NCBI GenBank assembly: GCA_021397835.1
Contig: JAJFZO010000799.1
Span: 2,356,001 to 2,420,000 of the forward strand
DNA from: Moringa oleifera
Lineage: Eukaryota > Streptophyta > Magnoliopsida > Brassicales > Moringaceae
Length of the DNA stretch: 64,000 nt
Reading direction: 5' to 3'
Shown: piece after piece, positions 38,101-52,484 of the stretch
Layout of the letters: each line of letters begins with the position of its first letter
Position numbering within the stretch: position 1 is the first letter of the stretch
Made by a program: the position numbers and the translations under genes
Notes under the pieces: generated by a model
Databases searched by the model: none
The model's input: the letters and a program-made list of their open reading frames with translations, nothing else
What the model was told of the DNA's origin: nothing

Positions 38101-38433
38101 TCCTATGCAAAATATTTTTGTAGTAAAATAATAATTAGTAAGTATGATATAACGTAATAGATTTTTTTTGATAAATAATTATAAGTACATTAAATTCTTC
38201 ATAATAAAAATTTTTGGTTTCTAGAGAAATCGTCTTTCATGTGTACCCAGATGGATCAACCATCTTATAAAAAATTTTATAAATCTATGCAGAGCATTGA
38301 TGCAAAGGCTCAATATTGTCAAATAAGATAATAAATAAATATTAACAAAATTTATAAAGATAATGATACAAAGTACTAAAAAAATTAATTATAAATACCT
38401 ATATGTTATTGTTTACATAAATTTGCTATCTAC

Positions 38434-38766
38434 CTAAACTTTACATACTCCATGAGCTAAACATCCTAGTAGCAGTGAAGTTAGAAGAGGTTGAAAAATA
38501 TGAAGATGGTGTAATTGTGTCATCCTCTTCATCTTAGATATGTGGAAGTGAAGATGCAGATCATGGAACTCTTTCTTTGGGATACTCATCCTCACTCTAG
38601 AGTCACCTCTCCCTCTGGGATACTCACATCTCCCTTCAGGATAATCACGTCTCTTTCTAGAGTTAGCACTCCCTTCAGAGTCACCTTGTCTCATCGGCCT
38701 CTCATCTAACCATGTTGATGAACTCGATAAGCTTAAGTTAGCTTGATGGTTTTGTAAAAAATTCAA
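38434..38766 (-). pseudogene. CACTA 2 Arg/Ser-rich fragment
   Basis: A 110-codon open frame with an Arg/Gly/Glu-rich repeat (RRDYPEGR, CEYPRGRGDSR). By position it could be an upstream exon of the second CACTA ORF. No family motif is seen. Confidence 0.3.
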
Positions 38767-39191
38767 TAGAATCTCCCTTGAAAATCGAACTAAAATCCCT
38801 TAAAATACATGATGAAAAGACAATATAATGAATAACTAGATTAATGCACATTTCTTAAAATATATTATATAAAATAATAGATTAAACAATTCAAACGAAA
38901 AATTTTAAAAATAAAAAAACTAATCATCATCTTCAAGATTTGCATCTTCTTCTTTCACTTCCTTGTCCTTTTCCACCATAGAATGACTTTTAAAATTTGG
39001 CTTATTTGACAAGTTTTCTTCTTCTTCATTAATATCTATTAATATCCCCCTTGGATCATTTAATAATATAGGATGATCATCCTTATCATTCTTAATTTAA
39101 TGGACATCTCTCTTATCATCTTGAAAATGAATATCTTGGGTTAATCCACAAGTGAAACTAGGATCTAAAAGTTTGATGACAAACTTGGCTT

Positions 39192-39590
39192 TCATCTGTC
39201 AATAGCCCACCATTCACGTTTATCGGACCTTAAGCTTGGATAAGGAACATAACAAACTTGAGCTGTTTGTAAAGTTAAGAAAAATAACTCATACTTATTT
39301 AGTTTTCTTGTATGATTTACATACACTAGATTATATGATTTATGTACTTTTGTGTCCACATTCGGTGTAGGATCAAACCATTTATACTTGAACAAAATGA
39401 TCCTTTTGATTAATAATGCAGGACATTTTAATTGCAACACTGCCACCAATATATCGAAATAATGGCTTTCGTCTTTATTATAATTGGATCTTTTAATGCA
39501 AACTTTACTATTCATTATAGCTCTGTCTGAGTCGTGTCTTTTGTGAAATTTATAACTATTAACATAATATCCTAAGTATGACCTCACCGA
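39192..39590 (-). pseudogene. CACTA 2 DUF4216-like segment
   Basis: Readable on - for 131 codons: YYVNSYKFHKRHDSDRAI, then DILVAVLQLKC, ILFKYKWFDPTPN, VNHTRKLNKYELFFL and AQVCYVPYPS. This is the pattern of the domain that follows TNP2 in plant CACTA transposases (ILFKC.WFD, VN..R.L...EPF.LA.QA.QVFYV). It has lost its neighbours to frameshifts. Confidence 0.75.
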
Positions 39591-40529
39591 CCTTAATAGG
39601 CCTTTTGCAACATCTTTGATAAAATTATAATCAGCAAACTGTAGTAAGTCAAATGCTTGTAAATATTAAAAATTAAGTCATTTAACTACATTACCAAAAA
39701 TTATTTAACGAACAAGGGTTTAGATTACAAGTGCGCATGTATTGATTGAACAGCTAGAAACTTGAAACTCTAAATGAGTGTTAATCTCATGATCAGTTAT
39801 GCATGGTCAGTATTCAGTTAATTGAGAAATATAAATATATCGAAGAAGATTTTTATGTGCAAATGACAAGGTTAATTTCTATGATTAAATTATAAAGTAC
39901 GTACTTTATGAACAGTTCGACCTTAGCATAATTCAATAAAACGTATGTACGTACGGCTTGATATTCTTCCTTTATCAAATATTTGAATTTTTTTTTTCAA
40001 ATGCCTAATTGATATGTTCAAAGATTGAAAGATTTTCTTCATACTCTTTTGGCTCATAATCACTAGCATTATTCTGTGAAAATTTTTGATTTCATGTGTT
40101 AGACATGTAGTTTAAAGTAGTGTGAGTAAAATGATGATGCTTCTTCAACCAAACATGCATTGCATATCAAATCTTCCACTTTTACTTTATTCTTAATGTT
40201 TTTTAAGTTTTAAAAGTACCTATGATGATAATTAAGAATAATCAAGTAATTAAGTGATTGAAATGACCTATTAATTACATAAAATTACTATTAAGTACCT
40301 TTCAAATGGATATATCTATCAATACTGCACTGTACTGGCTTTCTTTGCTTCATAGGCCAAGTGTACTAGAAGATGTTCTATCGAGTCAAAAAAAAACTTG
40401 AAGGAGATATACACTCAAGTTAACAAAAAATAGTAGGGATTTCATTCTCAAATCGTTTCATATTTTTAACCCGACTTGTAGTTGATGTAAGTTCTTTAAA
40501 AAGAACGCTCAACTTTTTTAATACTTGCC

Positions 40530-42440
40530 ACAGGTAATAACTCATGAAATATGATGGATAGCAATTTCTACATAAAAATATGACAATCATAACTTTTCAT
40601 CCCAAACAGCTTATATTTCCTCATATCCACACGCCTTGCTATTTTTGGTACATATCCACTAGGGAATTTTAAATTTTTCACCCACTCATACAATGCTTCT
40701 TTATTAGATTTGTCAAGGATGTAACAAACTTTAGGGTATTTTTCAGTTGCCACATTCCTTGTTAACTCAAGGTGTTTGCAAAATGCCTTCAAGTCTTCCC
40801 ATGACTTTACGTTATCTTTTGTCTTTCCTTTCACATTCATGACTATGTTGAGCACATTATCGAACATTTTTTTTTTCAGTATGCATGACATCAAGGTTAT
40901 GTCATTTTAAGTTGATGCACCAATAAGGTAGATCCCAAAATATTCTTCGTTTCCTCCAACAACATATTTGCAAATAAGACCATTAATTTAGATCATACCC
41001 AACTTTTGTAACCTGTTGTAGCCCTAATTGAACTATATCATGCAACAATTCATACCCAAATTTAATAGGAGGAGCTATTCTTCTCATTATTTTATTCTTA
41101 ATAAATGTTGTTTTATTCTTTCAAAATGGATGATTTTCTGGTAAGAACTTACAATGGTTATCAAATCAAGACTACTTTCATCCCTTAAAAAGTGTAAATG
41201 CATCTGAATCTTCTCTATGGTAAAGATAAGTTAGTCTTTTTCATGTACTCCAACCATACAACATCGAGTAGGCAAGAAAGTCACCAATGGTCTACATCAA
41301 AGCAACTTTCATAACAAAATTTTATTTATAACAAATGTCATATATAGGCATCCTAACCTCCCATAACATTTGTAACTCTGCTATCAAGGCTATAAGTAAA
41401 TATCTAACTTACCAATCAGATTTATGTCCAAGAATGATTATAGTTAGGAACATGTGCTCCTCCTTTACGCATATCTAAGAGGTTAAGTTATGTGGTATGA
41501 CTATTACCAGCCATGAAGAATACTATTGTCCTAACTGAGAAAATAATTAAAATTCATCAGTGTCAAACTTATTCTAACGTTGCTACATCAGTGCTCAAAC
41601 TTACTAGCTATGTTATTGAGTAAAATGCATCCAAACAAGAGACTTAAAGCAATGATGCATGACATCATCTTTAATGTCGTGTTCAGCATGCCATCTCATG
41701 TTCTCAGTTGTGACTTCCGATGCATATACTCTTTGTAAGTGTGGACTGACAAAAAAATTGGTACATTTTCTTATATGGAACAAGTGTTTTCTATTTATCA
41801 TATCCTCGCCTTCGTCTTTTATATCGCGAATGATCGCAAAACTTACAATGACTTAATTTACTATCCTTCCCCCAGTATATCATGCACTTGTTATTATAAG
41901 AGTGAATCTTTTCAACTGATAACCTCATACCTTGTAAGTATTTTTGTATTGTAAAAATTCTTAGTCATGAGATTATTGCTTAGCATAATCTCTTTCATTA
42001 ATTAGAAAATGTTATCATAGCAGATAATTGTGAATGAGTTTGACACCCATCATTTAGAGTAGGGGATTCCTCCATGTGTTCAAGATTTTGGACCAGCAGC
42101 ATCCATTACCATTATTAGTCTATATTGGCATATTCATGCATAGTAGTAGATCCTTTTCATAATATTTAGTTGCCCCATAATTATAACTCTTATTTTTTCC
42201 CCATGATAATTTTAAATATAATATTCTGATACAAAATCATATTTACCTAAATGATATCTAACATATCAGCAGTTTCATAATGATAATTCTGACACATTTT
42301 ACGGTTACATGGATATCTTCTTTTATCTCTGTCCATGAATGCCAATTGATTGCAAGCATAATTAATAAATGTTCCATACCATTCAAAAATTCGTGATTTA
42401 AGAATCCATCTATAAGCTTAAAGTACATCCACTAGCAATT
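40530..42440 (-). pseudogene. CACTA 2 transposase (TAM + TNP2), broken
   Basis: On -, about 42440-42240 gives the TAM domain in one frame (FINYACNQLAFMDRDKRRYP, then CNRKMCQNYHYETADML). 41801-41613 holds RVYASEVTTENMRWHAEHD, the TNP2 'LQRLY.S..TA..MRWH' block. 40990-40568 holds MSCILKKKMFDNVLNIVMNV, GKTKDNVKSWEDLKAFC, and NLKFPSGYVPKIARRVDMRK leading to KLFGMKSYDCHIFM. These are consecutive TNP2 blocks. The intervening sequence is frameshifted. TNP2 is the catalytic CACTA transposase; this copy cannot make it. Confidence 0.85.
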
Positions 42441-43640
42441 TAATATTCTCATGTTTTTATTTCATAACTAGTTCTAAACTAGTTTCCAATAACTTATCTT
42501 TTGAAATTTTTAATAATTTAAAATTTTATTATCATGTAAAATAATTATCAAATGATTTCAAGGATATACAAAAAGTACTTGACTTATAATATGACTTATT
42601 TTAACATTTTATACATGCCGCCCAAACTTCAAAGGTAAGTGGTCATATACCATTCAGAAATATACATTTATGTGAAGTATAATATCATAACTCATTGTTA
42701 ACTTCATTTTGTGAAAATTTCAACAATATATCCCCATAATTCTTCAAGTATATCACATGTATAGAGATGAGCTAGTGTTTTTCATTGAAACACATATCAT
42801 ATCCATTAGTACGTACCCAAAGAATAAAAGAGATATTGCACAAAATTTATACAAACAATAATCTACACGTCATATACCGTATATAAATGTTATATTTCTA
42901 AACTGTCCGATCTCGATAATTTAAAAATTATTATCGAACAATTTATTTTGATGCATGTGTAAATACGTGATCGATAGTAAATATGCACTAATAATTCTCA
43001 AACAGTGTGTCTAAAGAATATATTTTAAGACTAATTTTACCAACAGTAACACTTGATGATTATCATATAATTGATTAATCTAATTAATTAATATATAAAT
43101 AAATTTTTTTAACGTTAGTAATAGACATCCAAATATAATTATACTAACAATAATTAATAATTAAAAATTAAAAACTAATTTTAACTAACATATAATTGCA
43201 TCTACATTAACAATTAACATCCAATTAATTTAATTTTTATAAAAATTTAATTAAATTATTTATCATGAATTATAATATCTAATTAAACTATTCTCTAAAT
43301 CTAGCATAAACTAAATTTATTTAAAAAAATAAAATTAACAATCCAAAATTTAGTCAACATCTAATTAAGTTATTTATATCAAATTACAATCTAATTAAAC
43401 AATTATCTATCTAATCTAATATAAACTAAATTTAATTAACATATAAAATTAACAATTACAAAATTTAATTCATACATAACTATTTTAAATTTCTTAAAAA
43501 TTAATTAAATTATTTAATCATCTAAAATTACAAACTAATTAAATTAATGTCTAACTAATCTAATATAAACAAAATTTATCAACAAATAAAATTAACAATT
43601 ATAAAATTTCATTAACATTTAACTAATTTAAGTTAACAAC

Positions 43641-44329
43641 TGTAAGTGAGAGGATCACACACTCTTGGGCAACGTGTGGCCTTATTATTACTTAAGGGAA
43701 CAACAAGACTCGACCATTGGAAGTTTAGCGAGTCTTGTGACATTGGGTTGCGATAACTCATAAGGCTTGACATGTGGGTGAGGCATTGAGTGATTGACCA
43801 AACAGTATGCTTATAAGTGCGTATTGTTGCCAAGATAGGTGCGCTCGCATTTGGCACATGATGTGTACTTGAGACAATTAGAAAGGTTGATCACATTGAC
43901 TATGGTAGTCGTAGCAATTGGTGATAGTTTATGGTAGATGGATAAGTGTTGCTGAGAAGGAGCATCACCAAAGCTATTGGATGGCTTATCTTTTAGAGAT
44001 GAAGACACATGTCATAAAGTAATAAGTGGTGTCAACTAAATTTTATTGTATTTGCATTGTTTGTTAGTAAAGTCATCATATGTGATATGATTTCTTATTA
44101 GTTTTGCTTGTGTTCCCTTTATGATTAATAAAAGGTTGGGATGGGTTTCTTATAAAGGAAGTGTATAATCACTAATGTCTTCTGTGGGTGCTTTTATGCG
44201 TGTTTCAGTGCTTGCTATTATGCGTGTGATCATTGATCACATGCTGGAGTGTGGACAGGCTGACAAGTTGAGTATCACCTGTGCCATTACTTGAAATAAG
44301 TTAAGCTATTAAAGGTGATTCGAGTAACA
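43641..44329 (+). repeat. 5' LTR of the chromovirus-type gypsy
   Basis: Begins TGTAAG and ends ACA, just before the primer site. It shares GACTCGACCATT, TTGACATG.GG.TGAGG and GATGTGTAC/GGTGTACA..-type text with the right LTR. A TATAAA word at about 44152 could be its promoter. Confidence 0.75.
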
Positions 44330-44330
44330 A

Positions 44331-44345
44331 TTTGATATTAGAGCT
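44331..44345 (+). other. primer binding site, initiator-Met type
   Basis: TTGATATTAGAGCTT, a worn version of TTGGTATCAGAGC, lies two bases after the LTR end. Confidence 0.7.
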
Positions 44346-44659
44346 TGATTGCATTGATAAATAAAAGCGCTCAACATGAACGAGATTATAGAACAATTGT
44401 CCCACTTTGAAGATTTTTGAGCGTCCTAAAAATTGATGATGCCATCAGTCTTGATGTCTAAATAGGGCAACAGACTGAGTAATTAATAATGGTGACAAGG
44501 AATATTAACATCTGTTTCACATCTATCATGAAGGACTTTGTGTCTTTGACAAACTCAGTTAAGGAAGGCATAAATGATTTGGATGATAAGATAACTTTGC
44601 TAAAAAAGGCTGTGAGCAACTGTTCTAGGCACAAAATTATGGTCATTCGAAAATAAAAG

Positions 44660-45170
44660 TCCCTAAGCTTAAGTTTTTTAATGGTAGTAAAAAATTCAAA
44701 GGATGAAAAACTTCATATTAGATGTCGAGTAGTACTTTAAAGTTGCTCATATCCCAAATAAGGAGTGTGTAACCATTGTGAGCATGTCTTTGTAAAGAGA
44801 TGCAAAAATGCGGAGGCAAATTTAGATGAAAGATGATATGAATGCATTGGCAACCTAAAATTGAAACATGGGATGTCATAAAAAAATGGATAAATTTTTT
44901 TGCAATATAGCTTGGATTACGAAGGAGTCGTTCAAGAAATTGAAGCACACTAGTTTAATGTGAGACTATGTAAAAGAGTTTAGTTCAATTTTATTATACG
45001 ATAAGAACATGTTAGAGAAGGCCAAGATGTTTAACTTTCTATCTAGACTTCAACCTTTATCTTAAGTTGAGTTATAAAGGCAGGCCGTGGAGGACCTACC
45101 TAATGTTATCACTATTATAGAAAAACTAATAAATTGCGAGGATCTTCATGAGTGAATCCTCCTCAATTAT
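44660..45170 (+). pseudogene. gypsy gag relic
   Basis: Broken frames give KVPKLKFFNGSKKFK, then KIETWDVIKKWINFF, KKLKHTSLM*DYVKEF, FNFLSRLQP and DLPNVITIIEKLINCED. These follow the order of a plant Ty3/gypsy gag (PF03732-type). Several in-frame stops. Confidence 0.75.
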
Positions 45171-45179
45171 CATGTTCGA

Positions 45180-47894
45180 TCATTTTGGATAGTCAAGTGC
45201 AATACAAAGGTTCGATGCGTGTAATGGTGTAAATTAATAGGAAGACAATATAGGCTATGTTAGACACGGGTGTCACTAATAAATTTTTGACGTCACGTGT
45301 GGCTGGTTCATTGGTTAGGTGTTATTGTTGTTAAAAGTTCTACACACTCAAGGTAGTAAATTCTGAGGTGAAACCTATCATTGACTTAATGATAGGCACA
45401 TTAAAAGTTAATAAGTGAGGGGAGCAGTGCAACTTAATAGGGTGCTCCTTGATGACTTTGATATTAGGAATCGAGGTTCTTGTTTTGTTAAAAGTGTTGG
45501 TGATGTCACACAGAGGGATGCTTATTAGTGATAAGAGAATCATTTTTTTTTTTTGGCTATCATTGATAATAGTTAGCAAATAAAAGACAAAGAATGAAGT
45601 TTCACCTAGCTAAGCAATTAAAGAGTGGAATCGAGAAGGATAATTAGGCCTACATGGCTACTTTGATAAAAAGTTGCTAGATGTGGTGGCTAAAGTCTTG
45701 GAAGAATTCTTAAATTTCATATCCTCTTAGTTACCTAAAGAGTTGCCATTGAGAAAGTAATTAATCATGGAGCAAGGTCATTAGCCAAAGCTCCCTACAG
45801 AATGGCCTTGTTGGAGTTGGTTGAATTGAGGAAACAATGTAATGAGTTACTGCATACTGGCTTGATTCAGCCACCGAAAGCTTTTTACAGTGTGCTAGTA
45901 TTATTTCAAAAGAAGCAAGATAGATCCTTAAGGATGTGCATAGACTATCAGGCTTTAAACAAGGTCATGAAGAAAAAACAAGTACTTAATTCCTAATGCT
46001 ACTGACTTATTTGATAAATTGTCCAAAGCCTCCCACTTTACAAAGTTAGTTCATGGTCAAAGTATTGAAAAGTGAGGATCAAGGCAAGGGATGAGGCAAA
46101 GATGATTGTTTTAACGAGGTATTGTTCTTATCGGTTTCTGGTAAAGCCTTTTAACTTAATGAGTGGCCTTACTACATTTTGTAATCTAATGAGTGGTGTT
46201 CTACGTAAGTTCCTAAATTGGTTTATCATCAGTCTATTTAGATGGCATGCTGTGTATAGTGAGTTGTTGGTTGAGTAAATGACTCACTTGAAAGCTATCC
46301 TCTCAAAATTAAGACATCACAAGCTTTATGTGAAAAAGAAGAAATACAAATTCTTTCATTAAGAAGTGAAGTTCTTAGGACATTAGGTCATCAAGGACAA
46401 GATTAGAATGGATGAAAAGAAGGTGAAGGCTATTATGAATTGGCCGATAGTAAAAAAAAAGTCAATTGACCTGTGATCATTCTTATGATTGGCAAATTAT
46501 TATCTGAAGTTCATTAAAGGTATTCAAACAAAGTGAACCCTCTGATGGATTTACTAAGAAGAAACAAAAGGTATTGGTAAAATGCTTATAAAAAAGCCTT
46601 TGAAATATTAAAAAGAGCAATATCTTTAGAGCTTATCTTATATTTGTTAGATTTGAAGGATCCATTAGAAGTACAAATCGATGCTTTGGATAGGTTCATG
46701 GGAGGCGTCTTAATTCAAGGTGGTCATCCTATTACTTTTGAAAGTCAAAAGTTAACAAATGTAGAGTAATAATATTTGGTCCATGAGAAAGATGTAATTG
46801 CATTAATGCATTTTTTTTGGATATGTGGATGCATTACTTGTTGGGTACTAAGTTCAAGGTAGTGCTAGACAATGTGGCAAATACTACTATTTGAAGACTC
46901 AAAAGATGTTAACTCCTAAGTAAGCACCAAAATAAAAGTTCTTTCTAAACTCGATTTCATTTGAGTGCACAAGTTTAGAGAGCAAAATGAGGTTGTGGAT
47001 ACACTAAGCAGGATAAATGTGGAAGCTTATATTGGAGCACTGTCTTTGAAGTAGACAACCTTTATTGACTAGGTGAAGGAGCAGTCCCTGTTAGACACAA
47101 ACTATTTAAAGCTCAAAAAAGTTTGTTAAAGGCTTAGTTTAAAAATGTTGGGTAAAAGATAACCTAACTGTATGCCAAGGTTAATCAGTTATTTGTGTCA
47201 AGCGATGGTGGCTTAAGAAAGGGATAGAGAGACCCATGATCTTTAATGGATTAGTCACCTAGGAGTTAAAAGAATGATGACTTTGTTGAAAAATCGTATA
47301 TTTGGCCCAAGATAGGGGAGAATGTAGAGTCTCATGTGAAATCTTGTCTTGTGTGCTGATAAGACAAGATCAAGAAGAAAAAGAAAGCGAGTTTATCGGA
47401 GTCGTGGCCTATCCCCGAGAAGCCATACCACTCTATTTCCATGGACTTCATTATCGATTCTTTAGATGTTCAAGATATGATATTAATTTTAATTATAGTT
47501 GATCGCTCTTTTAAGTATGCTATGTTCATTATTAAAGCACGGGCTTATCCAATGGACATAGTAGTGAAATTAATTATGAAAAATATGGTAAAGTATTTCA
47601 AGTTGCTTGAGGATATAGTGAGTGATAGAGACTTAAGATTTACTAGTAGGTTCTGGATTATGCTATTCAATATGATAGTGTTGAAGTTGGAGTTTTCTAT
47701 TACTAACCATCCTCAAACAAATAGCTAAATTAAGCATAAGAATCAGCTGATAGAAGAATACTTAAGGCATTATGTTGTTACTAGTCAAAGAAATTTGTTG
47801 GAATTGTTAAATGTAGTTTAATTCTATTGTAACATCTACTAATTCTTTGCAACGAAGGTAAGTCTAACAAAGATTATTCTTGGGAGACAGCCCC
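45180..47894 (+). pseudogene. gypsy pol relic: protease, RT, RNase H, integrase (first part)
   Basis: Protease near 45235-45300 (AMLDTGVTNKFL, active-site DTG kept). RT start at 45800-46000 (ELRKQCNELLHTGLIQPPKA, then LRMCIDYQALNKV) and 46070-46230 (PFNLMSGLTTFCNLM). The YxDD box is not recognisable. RNase H at 46640-46760 (QIDALDRFMGGVLIQGGHPI). Integrase at 47420-47740 (SISMDFIIDSLD; VSDRDLRFTSRFW; TNHPQTN). The text stops at the CACTA 3 insertion, in the 'GRQP' region after the integrase core. Many stops and frameshifts. Confidence 0.85.
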
Positions 47895-49989
47895 TAATAC
47901 AAGAAAATAAGGTTTTCTTTATGATTAAAAAAATTTTCTCACAATTTTAAAAGTGCGAAAAGTGAATGAATGAAGAAAAAGTGATACTTTTTTTTTCACA
48001 GCTTTTGAATTGTGAAAAAGATACATTTTTTTCACAATCCGTAAAAGGATTTTTCCATAATTATAAAATTGTGAAGAAAATTTTATTAAAATTATAATTA
48101 TTAAAATAATATTTTATTTTTAATGATATAACTTTTTCATGATTTCTTAAAAACTCGTAAAGAAAAACTATCTAAATATCAATTTTGATTTATTAAATAA
48201 CTATTAAAATAATTTTAATTATTTAAAATTAAAAAATTTTAAAGTTGATAAACAATTGTTAAAAAAATTGGCGTATTGATTTTTTATTATTAGTTACTTT
48301 TTAAAAATTAAATTTTATTATTTTAAATAAAATATTTTTTCATGATCAATAAATAATCATTAAAACAGCTTAGAATATATTTTTTAAAATTTTTATTATT
48401 TTTTAGAAAACAATAATTTTATAATTAAAATTTTATATAAATAATATTAACTAATAAATAATAATTTAATAATTATAAAATAATAATAATAATAATAAAT
48501 TTAATTATAATTAATATACATAAACCAAAATATAAATGTACATTAATTTTTAGCCAAATTTATCAAACTTACAAACTAACATAGTAGTAAACCAATCCAT
48601 TTCATAGTGAATCAATCCATTCCACAAACATACCAATAGATGCATAGACTAAACAAACCATCACCTAAATATATATAAACCAACATATACATAAAATAAT
48701 CATCACAATAACATATACATAAATCAATATATACATAAACATTAATTCCTTCTCCAGTATATCAAAACACTAATACATATATATATATATATATTAACAT
48801 AATAAACATATTTATTCCATTAATACACTAACATATACACAAAGCAACAATTAAACATCATATTAAGATTACATAAACATTAATTCCTTCTCAAACATAC
48901 CAAAACACTAACACATAGACACACTTTTGTATCAACAAACTACTTTAATTCTATTATCATACCATCAACAAACTCACATATCAATAATTCCACCAACAAA
49001 CTAACACTTCAATGATTCCATAAATAACTCAATGCACCAATACTACAATAATCCCATAAGTCAATACACTAGCTTTTCAATAATTCCATAAATCAATACA
49101 TTAGCACTTCAATAATTCCATAAAACTAATGTACCAATCCTCTAATAATTCTACAAACCAAAACATTAACCCTTTAATAATACAATAAGTAAACCAATAC
49201 TCCAATAGTTTTTCACCATTATTTCTTTTATCACAATATATATCAACGTAACACGTCTTTCTTCGTGCCATAATGAATTATAATTCTCATTCAAAGAAAC
49301 ACAGATACGTATATCTGACATGTGAAAAAGAATTAATTTATAAATTGAAACTACATTTGTAAGGCAAGTTTAGATATATATGATACAATCCCCAAACTCT
49401 ATAACGTCTTTACAAAATTTCAAGCTCAAATTCTACCTTTTATTTAAACTCTAACATGATGCTCCATATGTGCTACCCAAATTCCTATTTAACATCATCA
49501 AGCTCAGGTTAAGTGTAGATTTTAATGTTCATTTGTTATATACATGAAATTTATTAAAAAAAAGTATAATTAGAATTTTCAATAGTATTATATAATTAAA
49601 TAATTACTTAATAATTTATTATTTTTTGAGTAAGGAAGATCAATGTTATGGGGTTGATGATGTCTTTCACAAACCTCATGACATAATATTCACATTCACG
49701 GTTAGAAAGCTGATTCAAACACAATATAATTACAAATTTCATAATGTTTTCAAAAATGTAAATCGAATACGACATACATTTTATGTGTACACACTTTAGA
49801 AATAAGGGCTTTGCAATTTTATTTGGTACTCGATGGCACGTCTATTGCCAAGAATATTCGAAAAGATCTGACAATAAAAAATGATCATAAATCTTGAAAA
49901 TCTAACTACAAACATAAGTAAAATAATTTAAGTCATATGGACATGAAGACATCTAATTCGGCTTAAGAACTAGGCCTTAGGGAATAAAA

Positions 49990-50392
49990 CACGGTATTAG
50001 TGAACGCTTCAGGCTCGATCACCATCATGCATGTCCATAAATGCATTACCAACTAATTTCTCAAAGTTGGTAGCACCACCATCATACTTCATAAATGCTT
50101 GTTGGACCATCTCTTCTGTGTTATCAACTTCCTCCTTATTAATGTCCTCTTTAACAACTCTAACACTCTTACATATAGAAAATCTAACCATATATAATTG
50201 TACCATATCCAATTCTAGTAGTTTTGATTATACAAATTGTGTTATATGATGTTTCATATTATCACATTTGATGCATGGGCAACAAATTTGCCAAAGATCA
50301 TTAGAATATTGACTAGTATACTTTAATAATTCATGTAAACCTTTATCATATTCAGCTAACCTTCTATCAGCATACATCCAAGTTTTGTCCAT
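49990..50392 (-). pseudogene. CACTA 3 transposase fragment (TAM domain)
   Basis: Starts MDKTWMYADRRLAEYDKGLH with the zinc-binding CCPCIKCDNMKHH. A short break follows, then EEVDNTEEMVQQAFMKYDGG and NFEKLVGNAFMDMHDGD. This is the N-terminus of a CACTA transposase; the remainder is deleted. It resembles CACTA 1 (EEVDNTVEMVREAF), so 1 and 3 are related at the protein level. Confidence 0.8.
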
Positions 50393-52484
50393 TTTGGTAT
50401 TTACAGCTTCCCATTTTAGTACATTAAATTTATTCTACTAGCATATATGTATGCATGTCAACCATTCTTAAAGGTAGGGTGTTCCTTCACCATTCAAAAA
50501 TATGATATTTATGTGGAGTACATGATGTATAAAATTATAATTTATTTTATTTCATAAAAGTTTCAGCAGCATATCCCTATAGTCCCCCAAATACATGACT
50601 TACAACTAGATATTATTAAATGCTATTCTTTTCATATCAAAACCACAAATAATATCCACGTATGTGTACTCGAAAGACATGTAACGCAAAATTTGTTATA
50701 AAATAAAATAAACCATGATTTATATACTATGTGTTACACATAAATATTACATTCTCAAACTATCCAAATTAGACAATTCAAGAATTATAAATAAATAATT
50801 TATTTTGATTCACATTTATACGTCTTGAACGATATCTAAGGTTGAAAATATCATTATGTATATTCAAAGTGTTACCACTATATAGTTATTTATTCTAATT
50901 AATACATATAAAATTAAATTATAAATATGAAATCAACATGCAACGTCATAGTCTCTTCCCTATCATTATATTTATTTAAATTTAATTTCTAATTTAAATC
51001 TAATATTATTTATAATACTTTAAAAAAAAGTACATTTATCTAAGTTAAATCTAACTCAAAATTATTCTATCCAATTATCTAAATATTTTATTACCGAATG
51101 ATCTAATAATCTAATTATATAATTATCTACTTACCTAATATAAATCTAAAACTACACAAATATAATACCAATTAATTACATATATTAAAAATGAAAATCA
51201 AATACTTTAATCTCATTTAAATCTAAATCTAAAATCTATCTAATTATTAATTTTAATATAAAAAGTACAATATTCATTTAAATCTCACTGAGATTAAAAA
51301 CAAGTATATTTATCTGATTTAAATCTAATATAAATTAATCTATCTACAACTAATTATTTAATTATCTAATGATCGAATAATCTAATTATATAATAACTTG
51401 ATGATCGAATAATCTAATTATATAATTATCAAGTTATCTAAATTAAATCTAAATATAATCTAATTATTTAATCACCTAATGATCTAATAATCTAATTGTT
51501 TAATTACCTAATGATTTAATAATCTAATTATATAATATCCACTTATCTAATTTAAATCTAAATTCAATCTAATATAATTATTTAATTACCTAATGATTTA
51601 ATAATTTAATTATGTAATTATCCACTTCATCTAATTTAAATATAAAATTACATAAATATAATAATAATTTTTTAATATATTAAAATTTTACTTCAATCTC
51701 ATTTAAATTTAAATATAAATATCTACCATTTACCTAATTTATCTATCTATTTATCTACTAATCTAATTATATAATTATCTATTTATTTAATTTAAATCCA
51801 AATGTAATCTAATCTATATAATTGTCTAATTGTATTTGGATTTAATAATTTAATTATATAATTATCACTTATCTTATATATTAAAAAGTACTTTAATCTC
51901 ATTTAAATTAAATATAAAATCAATCTATTTATCTAATTTTAGGATTAATTACATTAGAGGGATCCACATTTTAAGTACAATATCAAATTGGGACATATAT
52001 AAAAAAAAAATTGCATCAAATTAGGATTCACATAACGCATCATTTGTAATGTGAAACCTCTATCAACAAAACTCGTTAGAATTAAATACATGACTTGCTC
52101 GCTCAATATATGTTTAAACATAGTCATGTGTACCTTATTTTTGCAAACCCTTAATTACCTTTAGTCACTTACACTCCATACATTTCACTCATACTCACTA
52201 TCTCCTTGACAAATTCTTTTCGATTTTCTGCATTTCTCTTTAAAACAACTGAAGAATTACACCAATAAGCTTCAAGATGTTTTCTGCATCTATAAGTTTT
52301 TATTGCCCTCGACAAAATTCACAAATCGAGATTTGAGGCGAACGAGCGAGGTAATTTTAGATATTTTAGATTTGATTTAAGTAATTTTTATTATTTTTTA
52401 TTTATTAATAATTTGATGGTGAATTTCAAAAACCTTATCACCCATTTGATGAATATAATATGCATCGAGTTCAAATGGTAGATT

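Larger units (their letters stand above)
36563..43640 (-). mobile_element. CACTA (En/Spm) element 2
   Basis: The left end CACTATAAAAAAA is followed by subterminal repeats built on GATTCATATCTGTCGCTA and (C/G)GCTAA (36590-36910). Genes are on -: a TNPA-like ORF (37.0-38.1 kb), a DUF4216-type region (39.2-39.6 kb), TNP2 (40.5-41.9 kb) and a TAM domain (about 42.2-42.45 kb), the normal CACTA order. Upstream of the gene (42.6-43.64 kb) lies an AT-rich repeat region homologous in part to CACTA 3. The right terminus is missing: the LTR of the chromovirus-type gypsy begins at 43641. Either that gypsy landed inside this CACTA or the end was deleted. Confidence 0.8.
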
